This document shows positions 1-9,024 of a DNA stretch of 64,000 bases, one piece after another. The stretch spans positions 310,001 through 374,000 of the forward strand of contig NZ_JABGNA010000006.1 in assembly GCF_013149275.1 (NCBI RefSeq). Reading direction: 5' to 3'. The stretch is from Mucilaginibacter sp. SG564 (lineage in GTDB: Bacteria; Bacteroidota; Bacteroidia; Sphingobacteriales; Sphingobacteriaceae). The first letter of the stretch is position 1. Each line of letters opens with the position of its first letter. The notes under the pieces are model-generated. The model saw only the letters and a list, made by a program, of their open reading frames with translations, had not been told where the DNA came from and did no database searches. The position numbers and the translations under genes are program-made.

Positions 1-252
1 TGTGGTGCCTTCAACAGCTACATCTGAAAAAATAGATTCAGTAAGCATTGGGGCCGAGTCTCCAAAAAACTCTGCACGCAAATTTACACTCAGGTAATTG
101 AGCGCCGCCTGCATAGCCGGAACAGAAGTGTAGGTTACCTGGGGCGAAAACTGCGAAAGGAGTTTGGGTTTTAAAAAGTCTTTTTTGCAACTTCCGGCAA
201 TAACAGCAGAAGTTAGCGTTACAATTGCTAATATTTTATTTATCTTTTTCAT
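1..252 (-). CDS. SusD/RagB-like outer-membrane lipoprotein, N-terminal part
   Basis: Only the first 84 codons are inside the window; the frame is open to base 1. The start ATG (complement of 250-252) is followed by MKKINKILAIVTL, a hydrophobic stretch and a Cys at about residue 22 in AGSCKK, which fits a lipoprotein signal. The mature part begins DFLKPKLLSQFSP, typical of SusD-family proteins. SusD proteins are surface lipoproteins that bind oligosaccharides or other nutrients and cap a SusC-type TonB receptor. The gene lies 21 bp downstream of the SusC-like gene on the same strand, the usual susCD order. The substrate cannot be read from the visible part. Confidence 0.85.
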   Translation of the reverse strand, partial: MKKINKILAIVTLTSAVIAGSCKKDFLKPKLLSQFSPQVTYTSVPAMQAALNYLSVNLRAEFFGDSAPMLTESIFSDVAVEGTT

Positions 253-273
253 GTTTCTTTTCTGATCAAATTT

Positions 274-3200
274 TTAAAACACAACGTTTAAGCCTACAGA
301 CATATATCTTGGCGTTGGACCATTATTTTCCGGATCCCAGAAATTCCAGTCGGGTGAATAAACTGCGGCGTTGTTTACGTTGGCATACAGTTTCATGCTT
401 TGCATTTTTAGGCGGTTAACCCATTGTTTTGGGAAGTTGTATCCTAATGAAATCGTATTGAGCCTGATAAAAGACGCCTTGCGGTAAACGTTAACGGTGG
501 TTCCGCTGAAGCCTGAGTTAAGGCGCGCGTAATCATTAATAGGGTTGGTTGGCGTCCAGTAGGGTTGCACATATGATGTGCTGCGGCCAAAGCCAACGCT
601 ACCCGGGCTATTTAAGGCCTGGTTATATTGCTTTAGCTGTCCCCAGTTTGAAAGCAGAAGAAATGAAAAATCAAAGTTTTTATAAATATTGAAATCATTA
701 CGTAACGACCAGGTGAACCTTGGCGATCTGTAGCCCAGGTACTGTTTATCGTCGTTGGTGTATTTATATTGGTTGGGGCCGCTGTTTACCAGTTTCTCCA
801 GTTTAAAATCGCCGGGCACGGCACCGTATTTTTTGGCTTCATCTTTTTCGTCAGTTTGCCAAACGCCCAGTACTTTGTAATCCCATACCACGTCAATATC
901 CTTGCCTATAAACCAGCCATTGCCTAAGTCGCTGTTCTCAACCATGGTAGTATTGCCATTGGCATCGGTAACGGCAGCCTTGCCATACAAGTGTTTGATG
1001 GTATTGCGGTTAAAGAAAAAATTCAGTGTAGTGTTCCAGATGATGTTGCCTTTTGTAATGTTCTTACTACTTAGGTTAAGCTCCATACCTTTATTGTTCA
1101 ATTCGCCAATATTGGCAATTACGCTTTTAAAACCAGTAACATCCGGAATAGCTCTTTGTACCAGCAAGTTGGTTGTTTTTTTGTTATAAACATCAATAGA
1201 GCCGCTTAAACGGTTGTTGATAACGGTAAAATCCAAACCAAGGTTCAATGAGGCCGTTTGTTCCCACTTTAGCTGATCATTCTGCATCTGGCTTACATAG
1301 ATGGCCGAGTTGGCAGTAGCTACACCTGTTGGACTAACAAGGGGATATTTACCGGTAGTGATCACCGAAAGCGCCCTATATGGGTCAACAGTGCCATTTC
1401 CATCTCTTAAGTCGCGGTTACCATTAACGCCATATGAAACACGCAACTTGGCATAGTTTAGCCATTCAGCTTTTTTCATAAAGCTTTCATCAGTAAATAT
1501 CCATCCTAAGGCTACCGATGGGAATGTAGCCCGTGGAAATCTCTGTCCAAAAGCCGAATAGCCGTCCCGGCGTACAGAAGCGGTTAATAAATACCGGTTT
1601 AATAAGGTATAATTAACGCGGCCCATTAAAGCGTCGCCGGTATATACACGGTCATCACTGCTTACGGATGGTTTATTACCCGCGCCAATGTTATGAAAGC
1701 TCAGATCGTCATTGGGGCTGAAACCTTCATTATACTCATAGGTATACCATGATTGATATTTTTCCTTATTGGCTAACAAGGTAACATCAATATTGTGTAT
1801 CTCTCCAAAAGTGTGGTTCCATTTCAGCAGGTTATCAATCTGGTACGAATACCGGTTTTCCATTGCCCGACTTGCTGTACCACCCACAATGGTATTGTTT
1901 GGATTTTTTGACGAGGTATGGTAGAAGTTACGATAAGAGTCAAAACCAGGTGTAAAGTTGGTTTGAAAAGTGATACCGAACGGTAGTTTTAGCTTTCCAT
2001 ACAGATTAGCAAACAAGGTGTTCTGTATGTTCATGCTTTCATCGTAATGATTATTCAAAAAAGGATTACGGGCATTTAAGCCGGCATCATCGGTAGGTAT
2101 CCGGGCTAACTCACCTGTTTTAGGATCATAAAAGTCACCATAGGGAGAGTTGTTTGTAATTTGCGTCCAGTCGGCTTCAATAGCGCCTTCATTTCTAACC
2201 GCGTATTGTGCATTCATACCCAGGGTTAAGAATTTACCAGCCTGGCCTTCCAGGTTCATTCTGGCCCTAACGTTGCTGAATTGCCCGCCCTGGATCAGGT
2301 TTTGGTTTTTGGTATAATTTAATGACATATAGTAATTAACCTCATCCTTTTTGCCAGACATGCTCACGGTATGATCCTGCCGGAAACCCTTGCGAAAAAC
2401 CAGATCGGCCCAATCAATGGTTTTGTCGGCCACATAATTGGCTCTTTCATTAGGAACAAGTCCCAGCCTACTTAGCCACTGGTCAACAGGATCGCCGGTA
2501 GCGCCTGTCAGGGCCATCCACTGATCAACCGTTACACCTGCAGGCAATTTGCGCGGGTCGGTATATTGATAGTATGGATTAGTGGTATTGGTACTTCTCA
2601 GCACGTCTGCACGCCAATCTAAAAAGCCCTGCGGGCTGTATACTTTCTGGTTTTTTGAAAGCTCGGCCAAACCGAAATTAGTGTTCAGGGTAATTACCGG
2701 AGGACCATTCTTGCCCTTTTTTGTAGTAACGGCTACCACCCCGGTGGCTGCTTTTGAACCATAAACCGCAAGGGCGCTCGCATCTTTTAAAACATCAACA
2801 GATTCAATATCATTGGGGTTAATGTCTGCCAGCTGACCATTGTAAATCACCCCGTCTAATACAATAAGGGGGGAAGTATTGGCTGTAAGGGTGGTTTTAC
2901 CGCGTACCAACAGGTCGCCTCCACCTTTGGCCGAGGTATTCATGCTTACCGAAAGACCAGCAACATTACCTTTAAGAATGTCGCCGATACTTGTAGGGTT
3001 TTCATTTTCAAGCTGAGTTGCTTTTACACTGGATACCGACCCGGTAACATCCTTTTTTTGACGGGTGCCGTAGCCGACTACTACTACCTCGTTTAATTGT
3101 TTATTATCTTCGGCAAGGGTAACATTGATCTGATTCCGACCGTTTATGGGTTGCTCTTGACTGGCGTAGCCAACTATGCTAAACACGAGGATTGCATTTG

Positions 3201-3393
3201 ATGGTGCATTAATAACATAATGGCCTTTGAAATCGGTAGCAACGCCTTTTCCTGTTCCTTTTACCTTAACGGTTACTCCTGGTACCGGACCTTTATCGTC
3301 CTTAACTGTACCAGTAACAGGCAGCTCCTGGGCCAGGGCAAGCATACTGCTGGCCAGGAAGAATAGAATGAGGAGAGTAATTTGTTTTCTCAT
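274..3393 (-). CDS. SusC/RagA-family TonB-dependent outer-membrane receptor
   Basis: A 1039-residue protein. Residues 1-21 form a signal peptide ending LALAQ. Residues about 25-95 are a carboxypeptidase-regulatory-like (CarboxypepD_reg) domain, with the typical VKGTGKGVATDFKGHY pattern. The SusC signature NEVVVVGYGTRQKKDVTGSV follows at about residue 101. The plug domain, with PLIVLDGVIY and IESVDVLKDASALAVYGSKA, runs to about 225, and the rest is the beta-barrel, ending in Phe as outer-membrane proteins often do. It should import a polymer fragment together with the SusD partner downstream, powered by TonB-ExbBD. No anti-sigma gene, glycosidase or hybrid regulator adjoins it in the window, so the ligand is unknown. 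Confidence 0.95.
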   Translation of the reverse strand: MRKQITLLILFFLASSMLALAQELPVTGTVKDDKGPVPGVTVKVKGTGKGVATDFKGHYVINAPSNAILVFSIVGYASQEQPINGRNQINVTLAEDNKQLNEVVVVGYGTRQKKDVTGSVSSVKATQLENENPTSIGDILKGNVAGLSVSMNTSAKGGGDLLVRGKTTLTANTSPLIVLDGVIYNGQLADINPNDIESVDVLKDASALAVYGSKAATGVVAVTTKKGKNGPPVITLNTNFGLAELSKNQKVYSPQGFLDWRADVLRSTNTTNPYYQYTDPRKLPAGVTVDQWMALTGATGDPVDQWLSRLGLVPNERANYVADKTIDWADLVFRKGFRQDHTVSMSGKKDEVNYYMSLNYTKNQNLIQGGQFSNVRARMNLEGQAGKFLTLGMNAQYAVRNEGAIEADWTQITNNSPYGDFYDPKTGELARIPTDDAGLNARNPFLNNHYDESMNIQNTLFANLYGKLKLPFGITFQTNFTPGFDSYRNFYHTSSKNPNNTIVGGTASRAMENRYSYQIDNLLKWNHTFGEIHNIDVTLLANKEKYQSWYTYEYNEGFSPNDDLSFHNIGAGNKPSVSSDDRVYTGDALMGRVNYTLLNRYLLTASVRRDGYSAFGQRFPRATFPSVALGWIFTDESFMKKAEWLNYAKLRVSYGVNGNRDLRDGNGTVDPYRALSVITTGKYPLVSPTGVATANSAIYVSQMQNDQLKWEQTASLNLGLDFTVINNRLSGSIDVYNKKTTNLLVQRAIPDVTGFKSVIANIGELNNKGMELNLSSKNITKGNIIWNTTLNFFFNRNTIKHLYGKAAVTDANGNTTMVENSDLGNGWFIGKDIDVVWDYKVLGVWQTDEKDEAKKYGAVPGDFKLEKLVNSGPNQYKYTNDDKQYLGYRSPRFTWSLRNDFNIYKNFDFSFLLLSNWGQLKQYNQALNSPGSVGFGRSTSYVQPYWTPTNPINDYARLNSGFSGTTVNVYRKASFIRLNTISLGYNFPKQWVNRLKMQSMKLYANVNNAAVYSPDWNFWDPENNGPTPRYMSVGLNVVF

Positions 3394-4257
3394 AATTTTA
3401 ATAGTATTAATTAATTGGTTTAAGTGGTTTGCTTTGATTGAAATAGTGCCGGTATACCCTTACATACAAGCACACAGACCCACTGTAAGGGATCTGCGCG
3501 ACCTGCCCAAATGATTTAATGAAAGCAATACGGAGATTTTTAATCCCAAGTGCCTGGGATTAAGCCTGTTTTATTATTGTAATATAGTTGATACTATCAG
3601 GCATAAATGGCCGTTTATATAGAAAAATGTGAGGATTTTTTCTTCATATTTGTATTGCTTATTAAAATTTCGGTTGAATTAGGCAAAAAAATCCCCTGCA
3701 ACATTCAATGTTGCTGTTTGACTAAAAGGGATACGTATTGATCTCGGTAGTGCTGAACCCACTGCCGATTTCTTTTTTTTGGAAGACCTGATTTATTTTT
3801 TCATTGATCTAAGGTTTTGGGTTAATGGATACTGCTTTTATTGCACCTGTAAGGTAATGCCCAAACAGTATTCACGTTTTCGCAGGACAATGAAGTTTGC
3901 AGGTTTATAAAGCAGTTATAGTTAATAATTAAGCTGTTTTTATAATTAATTAAAGCGCTTCTTATTATTTGTAATTGGCAAAATACTAAACTGTATTTAC
4001 CAAAAATATCCCGGGAGATCAGGTTTTCATAAGTTTTAACTGTTTTTATTTACGATAACGTTTTCGTTAAAAATCATTTGTTGTATGTTGCTGATAAGTG
4101 TGAAATGCACAGATAAAGAAATAGTTAGCCTGTTTCTTTCAGGTAAACAACTCTTTTGAAACCACTGAATTAAAAGGTTTTATCAGTTTTGACAATGTAT
4201 AAAGATATCATTGTTAATGATATATGAATAAATAGCATAATGGTGTGTATTATTAGC
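3394..4257. other. 864-bp AT-rich non-coding stretch upstream of the SusC-like gene
   Basis: No credible gene is seen. Three inverted repeats stand out: TAATCCCA / TGGGATTA (3541-3548 and 3555-3562, 6-nt loop), GCAACAT / ATGTTGC (3698-3704 and 3708-3714), and TAACG-tttt-CGTTA (4056-4069). The last resembles the general form of a LacI-family operator but lies about 660 bp from the SusC start. No exact TAnnTTTG box was found directly upstream of the receptor. The stretch presumably holds the susCD promoter and leader. Confidence 0.5.
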
Positions 4258-4785
4258 TCAGGCAGCTATAGCAGTTTTTTTACCCATCAGCTTAAGTAAA
4301 GCTAAGGTTATTAAACTTGCTGTTACACCAGCCACTATAGCCAACGATATACTGCCGTATAGGTACTGTTCCAGATGTAGGCTGATGGACTTTAATGAAA
4401 TATTTCCGCTGAAAGGGATGTCAGTGTTTTTTTCGCCCATCCAGTAGCCGCCAGCTTTATAACTTAAAAATATGACGACTGGTATCAGGGGGGCAAAGCT
4501 AATATGCGCGGCTAGAAGAACAAGCGCCTTATTCAGCTTTAATAATATAGCCAATGAAAATGCCACGATCAACTGAAAGCCCCATATAGGCACTATCCCC
4601 ATAAATACACCAAAACCAATTGACAGAGCCTTAAGTTGCGCCGATTGGTCTGGGTTAAACAAATGGTTTTTTATAAACTGTTTGCCTCGTTCTTTACTGA
4701 AAAGAGATCTGAAAAAATATCCGGGATTAACACATACAGCTTTAAGCTTCTGAATACCTGATTTTATTTTTTCTGAACTATTCAT
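4258..4785 (-). CDS. DUF2062 domain membrane protein
   Basis: 175 residues. After a charged N-terminus come hydrophobic segments at roughly residues 50-75, 80-110 and 145-168. The DUF2062 signature is visible as FGVFMGIVPIWGFQ at about 58-71, followed by LNKALVLLAAHISFAPLIPVVI. DUF2062 proteins are small inner-membrane proteins of uncertain function; in some genomes the domain is fused to glycosyltransferases. Here it stands alone with its own upstream region. The start ATG at 4785 is the only reasonable one. No function is assigned. Confidence 0.8.
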   Translation of the reverse strand: MNSSEKIKSGIQKLKAVCVNPGYFFRSLFSKERGKQFIKNHLFNPDQSAQLKALSIGFGVFMGIVPIWGFQLIVAFSLAILLKLNKALVLLAAHISFAPLIPVVIFLSYKAGGYWMGEKNTDIPFSGNISLKSISLHLEQYLYGSISLAIVAGVTASLITLALLKLMGKKTAIAA

Positions 4786-5249
4786 AGTGTTTGATCCATA
4801 TGCGGCAACCGCCCTGGTCAGGGGTTTGAGACGGTTATTTTATAACATATTGCAAATTTACCCTTGGCAACATTAACAGATTTTTAAATTTTGAATAAGT
4901 AACCGCTTATGTTACGATAGCGGCAAAGGTAAATATCTTTACGATATGTTAACGAGCGCACTTTTATTCGCTGATATCTGCACTGCGTGTCTGGTTCATT
5001 TTTATGGATAGGTTATAGCTATAGTGCACATTATAAGCGCAATGTGTGTTAATTTTTTATTAAAAAATTAGTCTACTAATTCCATAGTGCATATATTTGT
5101 TATAATTGTTATTATCGATCTAACCAATTAGTTCTTTATGGTAAATAATGAGGTCAGTCAACAAAAAAGAGGCAGCCTTGGGCTTTCTCTTTTTTTATTT
5201 CGGGCCACCTTATATTTTACTATTGCAGCATAAAGCCCCGATTTAATTT
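4786..5249. other. 464-bp intergenic region between recO and the DUF2062 gene
   Basis: No gene is supported. The part nearest recO holds a terminator-like hairpin (listed separately). The remainder is AT-rich and presumably contains the promoter of the DUF2062 gene, but no exact TAnnTTTG box on the minus strand could be singled out. Confidence 0.4.
5163..5194 (-). terminator. Terminator-like hairpin downstream of recO
   Basis: The arms AAAAAAGAG and CTCTTTTTT pair around an inner AGCC-ttg-GGCT stem with a 2-nt mismatch. A/T runs on both sides make it suitable for intrinsic termination in either direction. It lies about 55 bp past the recO stop. Confidence 0.6.
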
Positions 5250-5975
5250 TCAGGACAACACTTCTTCCAGCACATCGGCAGAACGGATATTGCCGAAACC
5301 CTCTATATGTAACGCGTAATATTCTAATAACTTTTGGATCAGGTAACGACGCTCATCATTACTCCATTTTAACTGCTGCATATTTTCGAAGCTGCACTGC
5401 AAAAGCTGGTGAAAATTTTGTGTATGTGGGGGCGACAGATATAGAAGGCTATCAGGCTTATAGTTGCTGAATGTGCCGTTTTTCATATCAAAATAATCAG
5501 CCTGACCTGCCTGGGATCTATCCGGGTAAAAACCCAGGTAACGGGTAAGCTGAACCAAAAACAGCAGGTGAAAATTAGCCACACTCCCTGTTTGATGATC
5601 AAGCCACTCAATGGCGCTAAATACAAAATCAAACAAACTTTCATCGGGCGATTGCTGCTTTACAGCTTTGTATAGCACTTCGTTCAAAAAAATAGCGATG
5701 CAGCTTTTGATCACATCATAAGGGATGCTTTGCAACACAGGCGAATTTTTAAGCTCTGAAATGCGCTGTACGCTACCGGAGTTTTTATGATAAACAACCA
5801 GGTCAAGCAGGTGCAGGGGCTGCAGCATATTGCGGCCTATTTTGGCCTTGGGTTTTTTGGCGCCGTTAATGATGTATGATTGCAAACCAAACTTTTCGGT
5901 AAATAGTTGTACAATAACACTGGTATCGCCATAGTCGGTTGCTTTAAATACAATGCCCCGGGTTTTATGCAGCAT
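5250..5975 (-). CDS. recO: DNA recombination/repair mediator RecO
   Basis: 241 residues, the normal RecO length. The N-terminus MLHKTRGIVFKATDYGDTSVIVQLFTEKFGL begins the OB-fold, with YIINGAKKPKAKIGRNMLQPLHLLDLVVY following; the C-terminal two thirds are helical. RecO works with RecR to load RecA on SSB-coated single-stranded DNA in gap repair. The C-terminal Cys4 zinc motif of many RecO proteins is not present here; only isolated cysteines are seen. Its start is 1 bp from the dgkA stop, so the two genes are almost certainly co-transcribed. Confidence 0.95.
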   Translation of the reverse strand: MLHKTRGIVFKATDYGDTSVIVQLFTEKFGLQSYIINGAKKPKAKIGRNMLQPLHLLDLVVYHKNSGSVQRISELKNSPVLQSIPYDVIKSCIAIFLNEVLYKAVKQQSPDESLFDFVFSAIEWLDHQTGSVANFHLLFLVQLTRYLGFYPDRSQAGQADYFDMKNGTFSNYKPDSLLYLSPPHTQNFHQLLQCSFENMQQLKWSNDERRYLIQKLLEYYALHIEGFGNIRSADVLEEVLS

Positions 5976-5976
5976 A

Positions 5977-6333
5977 TTATACCAGTAAAATAAGTTTGGG
6001 TATAAAAATTATACAGCCTGTAACCAGCGCAAACACGGCAGCTATAACCACAGCGCCGGCGCTAACATCCTTTACATGCCCGGCTTTGATATTGTATGTA
6101 GGCGAAACCAGGTCGGTGAGGGTTTCGATGGCTGTATTGACGAGCTCGGTAACCAGTACCAGGGTTATACTGATAGCTATCCATTGCCACTCGGCGGTGG
6201 ATAGGTGCAGCGCTATGCCCAGGCCAATAGCCACCACGGTAGCCCCCAGGTGTATCCGGAAATTGGGCTGGGTACTGGTGGCGTATTGCAATCCCTTAAA
6301 GGCAAAACCAAAACTGCGTATCAGTCTTCTCAT
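5977..6333 (-). CDS. dgkA: Diacylglycerol/undecaprenol kinase family protein
   Basis: 118 residues from the ATG at 6333; a TTG two codons upstream would overlap the promoter box. The DgkA fold is visible: an N-terminal amphipathic stretch RRLIRSFGFAFKGL, then three membrane helices at about 30-47, 52-68 and 92-116. The catalytic segment ELVNTAIETLTDLVSP and KAGHVKDVSAGAVVI carry the conserved Glu, Asn and Asp. The family phosphorylates membrane lipids with ATP: diacylglycerol in Proteobacteria, undecaprenol in many other bacteria. Which lipid is used cannot be decided from sequence. It forms an operon with recO. The mRNA may be leaderless, because the -7 box ends only 3 bp before the ATG. Confidence 0.9.
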   Translation of the reverse strand: MRRLIRSFGFAFKGLQYATSTQPNFRIHLGATVVAIGLGIALHLSTAEWQWIAISITLVLVTELVNTAIETLTDLVSPTYNIKAGHVKDVSAGAVVIAAVFALVTGCIIFIPKLILLV

Positions 6334-6336
6334 ATA

Positions 6337-6344
6337 CAAAAATA
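6337..6344 (-). promoter_or_regulatory. -7 promoter box TATTTTTG for dgkA-recO
   Basis: This matches the Bacteroidota consensus TAnnTTTG exactly. Transcription would start at or next to the ATG at 6333, giving a leaderless or nearly leaderless message. No clear -33 TTG was seen. Confidence 0.55.
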
Positions 6345-6369
6345 CATTGTTATCGGCACTTATGAATTT

Positions 6370-6650
6370 GGTAGCCTAAAAACTTTTTAAACCCTGAATT
6401 TTAACAAATTTTTAGTCAAAAACAGGGTGAAAAAGCGCTGCTTTTATCCACTTTAACTAAATTTTAACGCCACTTTAACACTTTTTAACAAATTTTTGAT
6501 GGGTTTTGAAAAGTTTAAAAAGTATTAAATTTTTGATTGTCAAATGACTAAATTAAAAACAGCCTGTTTTTTTGCTTTTTATTCTTTAACACAACGGCCC
6601 GGTTCTCCTTTTTACAGAAAACCGGGCCGTTGTATATATACAAATATACC
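6370..6650 (-). ncRNA. Candidate structured small RNA, copy A of a dispersed non-coding element
   Basis: Read on the minus strand, it begins with the exact box TATATTTG (6648-6641). Next is a perfect 14-bp stem (arms 6620-6633 and 6591-6604), then an AT-rich part, then a 51-nt core at 6523-6473, and an end at GGCTACC (6370). The copy on the plus strand at 53111-53394 has the same order and ends in GGGTAACC; the 51-nt cores differ at only three positions without gaps. The segment ACTTTTTAAAC opening the core is complementary to GTTTAAAAAGT near the 3' end, so the RNA could close on itself. No open frame is conserved between the copies. An unstructured repeat or a mobile non-coding element is the alternative. 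Confidence 0.6.
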
Positions 6651-6892
6651 AATAATTATTGAATGACTGAGTTACTGATTTAGTGAATTTTTTTACCAAG
6701 GGTATAGCTTCTTCAAAATATACACATGTCATATGAGCGCCTGCCGTAAGTACTAATGTTGGAGTAACAATAATCAAGTAACTTCTACCCGTCAGGATTT
6801 GACTGGGCCTTTAAACAAAGCAAATCAGGTCTTTTAAACAAAACGCTGCTTTGTTATTACATCGAACTTTGTTGCATCAAATTATTAATCAG

Positions 6893-7936
6893 ATGACAAC
6901 AATTTCAAATAATGAAAAAACAGTGCTTGTAACCGGCGGTTCGGGCTTTATAGCAGTGCATTGTATACTGCAACTGCTCAATGCAGGTTTCCGGGTAAAA
7001 ACTACCGTTCGGTCGTTGACGCGTGAACCCGAAGTACGGGCCATGCTGAAAGAAGGCGGCGTGGATGCGGGCGATCGCTTATCATTTATAACCGCGGAGC
7101 TAGGCTCCGATGCCAATTGGAACGAAGCTGTAGCCGACTGTATCTACGTGATACACGTTGCTTCGCCAACACCTTTAAATGAATATAAACACGAGGATGA
7201 AATGATCATCCCGGCCCGTGAAGGCGTGCTACGCGTTTTGCGTGCCGCGCGTGATGCCGGGGTTAAGCGTGTGGTACTTACATCGGCTATTGGCGCGGTG
7301 GTTTACGGTCACAAACCTCAAACGGCGCCATATACCGAACAAGACTGGACGGTGATTACCGGAAACACACCTGCCTACCAAAAATCAAAAACACTGGCGG
7401 AACGCGCAGCCTGGGAGTTTATCGAAAAAGAAGGCGGCACGCTGGAGCTTTCGGTGGTGAACCCTGTTGGTGTTTTGGGGCCAGTGCTGGGTACAGATTA
7501 TTCACATTCCATCCATTTTTTGCAGAACCTGATGGAAGGGAAAATGGCGGGGAATCCAAAGGTCAATTCTTCCTATGTGGATGTGCGCGATGTGGCCGAT
7601 CTGCATTTGCGGGCCATGATCGATCCGGCAGCCAAAGGGCAGCGCTTTATTGCCACCGCGGGCGAAAGTATCTGGATGGTGGAAGTGGCCAAAATACTCA
7701 AACAAAATATAGGCGCATTGGCAGAAAAGGTGAGCGTTAAAGAACTACCGAATACCCTGGTACGTATGGCGGCGTTGAAAAACCCGATGGCCAAAGCCAT
7801 CATCCCTTTTTTGGGCGTGGTGATGAACACGACCAATCAAAAAGCGGTAAGTATGCTGGGCTGGTCGCCCCGATCAACTGAAGAGGCTATAGTGGCTACT
7901 GCCGAAAGCCTCATTCGTTTGGGTATCGTGAAGTAA
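6893..7936 (+). CDS. NAD(P)-dependent epimerase/dehydratase, dihydroflavonol-reductase-like
   Basis: 347 residues from ATG 6893, chosen because MTTISNNEKTVLVTGGSGFIA places the Rossmann motif near the N-terminus; an in-frame start at 6851 adds 14 unlikely residues. TGGSGFIA binds the dinucleotide phosphate, and the extended-SDR active-site pair YQKSK has its Tyr at residue 162. The flow VIHVASPTP and YVDVRDVADLHLRAM is typical of DFR-like aldehyde or ketone reductases. The substrate is unknown. It stands alone, with copy A of the small-RNA element upstream on the other strand and a repeat cluster downstream. Confidence 0.88.
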   Translation: MTTISNNEKTVLVTGGSGFIAVHCILQLLNAGFRVKTTVRSLTREPEVRAMLKEGGVDAGDRLSFITAELGSDANWNEAVADCIYVIHVASPTPLNEYKHEDEMIIPAREGVLRVLRAARDAGVKRVVLTSAIGAVVYGHKPQTAPYTEQDWTVITGNTPAYQKSKTLAERAAWEFIEKEGGTLELSVVNPVGVLGPVLGTDYSHSIHFLQNLMEGKMAGNPKVNSSYVDVRDVADLHLRAMIDPAAKGQRFIATAGESIWMVEVAKILKQNIGALAEKVSVKELPNTLVRMAALKNPMAKAIIPFLGVVMNTTNQKAVSMLGWSPRSTEEAIVATAESLIRLGIVK

Positions 7937-7958
7937 ATATTGCTTTTAATTTTGTCCA

Positions 7959-8240
7959 CGCAGGGTCTCTTTGAGAGAGCCCTGCGTTTGGAGTTGTGCC
8001 GGGAAGAAACTCAGGGGCTCCTTTCAGGAGATCCTAAGGGGGACGGAAAAGGGGCTGTCACCCTGAGCCATTGAAGGGAGCTCGGCACAACACCCATCAA
8101 AAGAGGCAGGGCTTTGTGCGATTCCTTCCCTCGGGAAGGGGAGGAAGGGGTTTATGGAACAGGATAATCATCGCGCGCAGAAACCCCTCCCCGCCATTAC
8201 ACCAGCCCAACGCCCCCCTCCCGTGGGGAGGGAATTAAAA
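7959..8240. repeat. Mosaic of inverted repeats downstream of the reductase
   Basis: Several paired blocks fill this gap. A hairpin with CGCAGGG / CCCTGCG arms at 7959-7986 may end the reductase transcript. GTTGTGCCG (7993-8001) pairs with CGGCACAAC (8083-8091). C/G-rich blocks around 8124-8150 pair with those around 8180-8232 (for example AAGGGGTTT with AAACCCCT). No coding potential is seen. It resembles the mosaic palindromic elements common between Bacteroidota genes. Confidence 0.6.
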
Positions 8241-8346
8241 AACTTTGCTTTTATCATAAAAATCAGCATGACACCCTGGTTCGATAACATAAAACTTAAA
8301 TTAGTATAAACGCGATTACAATCCACTCAAAACAAATAAACGCATA

Positions 8347-9024
8347 ATGAAAATCGTCATTACGGGAGCTACGGGTTTTTTAGGCCAGGAAGTACTAAAA
8401 CAACTACTGGCTGATGCAGCTGTTACCGAAGTGGTTTCGCTGGTTCGCCGGCCGGCCGGTATCACCAACCCTAAGTTGAAAGAGCTGGTGCTGAATGATT
8501 TTTTGGATTATACCGCGATAGCGGCCGATATGGAGGCCGATGCCTGTATCTGGTGCCTGGGTGTGCCGCAGGGGCAGGTTACGAAAGAAGAATATATCCG
8601 GATCACCTATGATTATGCCATGCAGGCAGCCGGGCAGATGCTGGCGTTAAACCCGCGGTTGCGCTTCTGCTTTGTAAGTGGCGCTTCGGCCAGCCAGGAA
8701 GAGAAAGGCATTTCTTTGCAGGGGCGCATCAAGGGGCGCACCGAAAGGGAACTGGCCAAGCTGAGCAACAATGTTTTCCTGTTCAGGCCGGCATTTATCA
8801 AACCTGGGGACAAACATACCCCAAGACCGCTCATACCAACCATCGCCAGGTATGTTACCAACTTGCTTGATCTATTTTCAGAAGCTTTCAGCATTAAGGT
8901 GACAACCCTGGCCGCCTGCCTGATCGACGTAGCGAAAAATGGGGGCGACAACCGGTTAATGAACAATATCGCTATTCGTCATTATCAGGATAAATTCGAT
9001 AATTTTAATATATGGAACCATTAA
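8347..9024 (+). CDS. Atypical SDR, NAD(P)H-binding (TIP30-like)
   Basis: 225 residues starting MKIVITGATGFLGQEVLKQLL, with the glycine-rich nucleotide motif at 7-13. The fold continues VVSLVRR and CIWCLGV, and the FCFVSGASAS strand precedes GRIKGRTERELAKL and FLFRPAFIKPGD. This layout matches NAD(P)H-binding proteins of the TIP30/YwnB kind. The Lys of GRIKGRTE is present, but no Tyr is seen at the usual YxxxK position, so catalysis by the classical route is uncertain. The last 13 bp overlap the AraC-family gene that follows, which suggests that regulator and reductase are translated together. Confidence 0.8.
   Translation: MKIVITGATGFLGQEVLKQLLADAAVTEVVSLVRRPAGITNPKLKELVLNDFLDYTAIAADMEADACIWCLGVPQGQVTKEEYIRITYDYAMQAAGQMLALNPRLRFCFVSGASASQEEKGISLQGRIKGRTERELAKLSNNVFLFRPAFIKPGDKHTPRPLIPTIARYVTNLLDLFSEAFSIKVTTLAACLIDVAKNGGDNRLMNNIAIRHYQDKFDNFNIWNH

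Noticed and set aside
4056..4069. TAACG-tttt-CGTTA as a firm LacI-family operator for susCD
   Set aside because: The half-sites are short, the site is about 660 bp from the gene, and no LacI-type regulator is in the window.
6591..6633. The strong hairpin as a simple transcription terminator
   Set aside because: Neither strand has a T run after the stem, and the hairpin lies in a divergent region directly after a promoter box.
6586..6777. A 63-codon minus-strand frame upstream of the DFR-like gene
   Set aside because: It covers the hairpin and promoter of the small-RNA element, its product has no recognisable pattern, and it is not kept in the second copy of the element.
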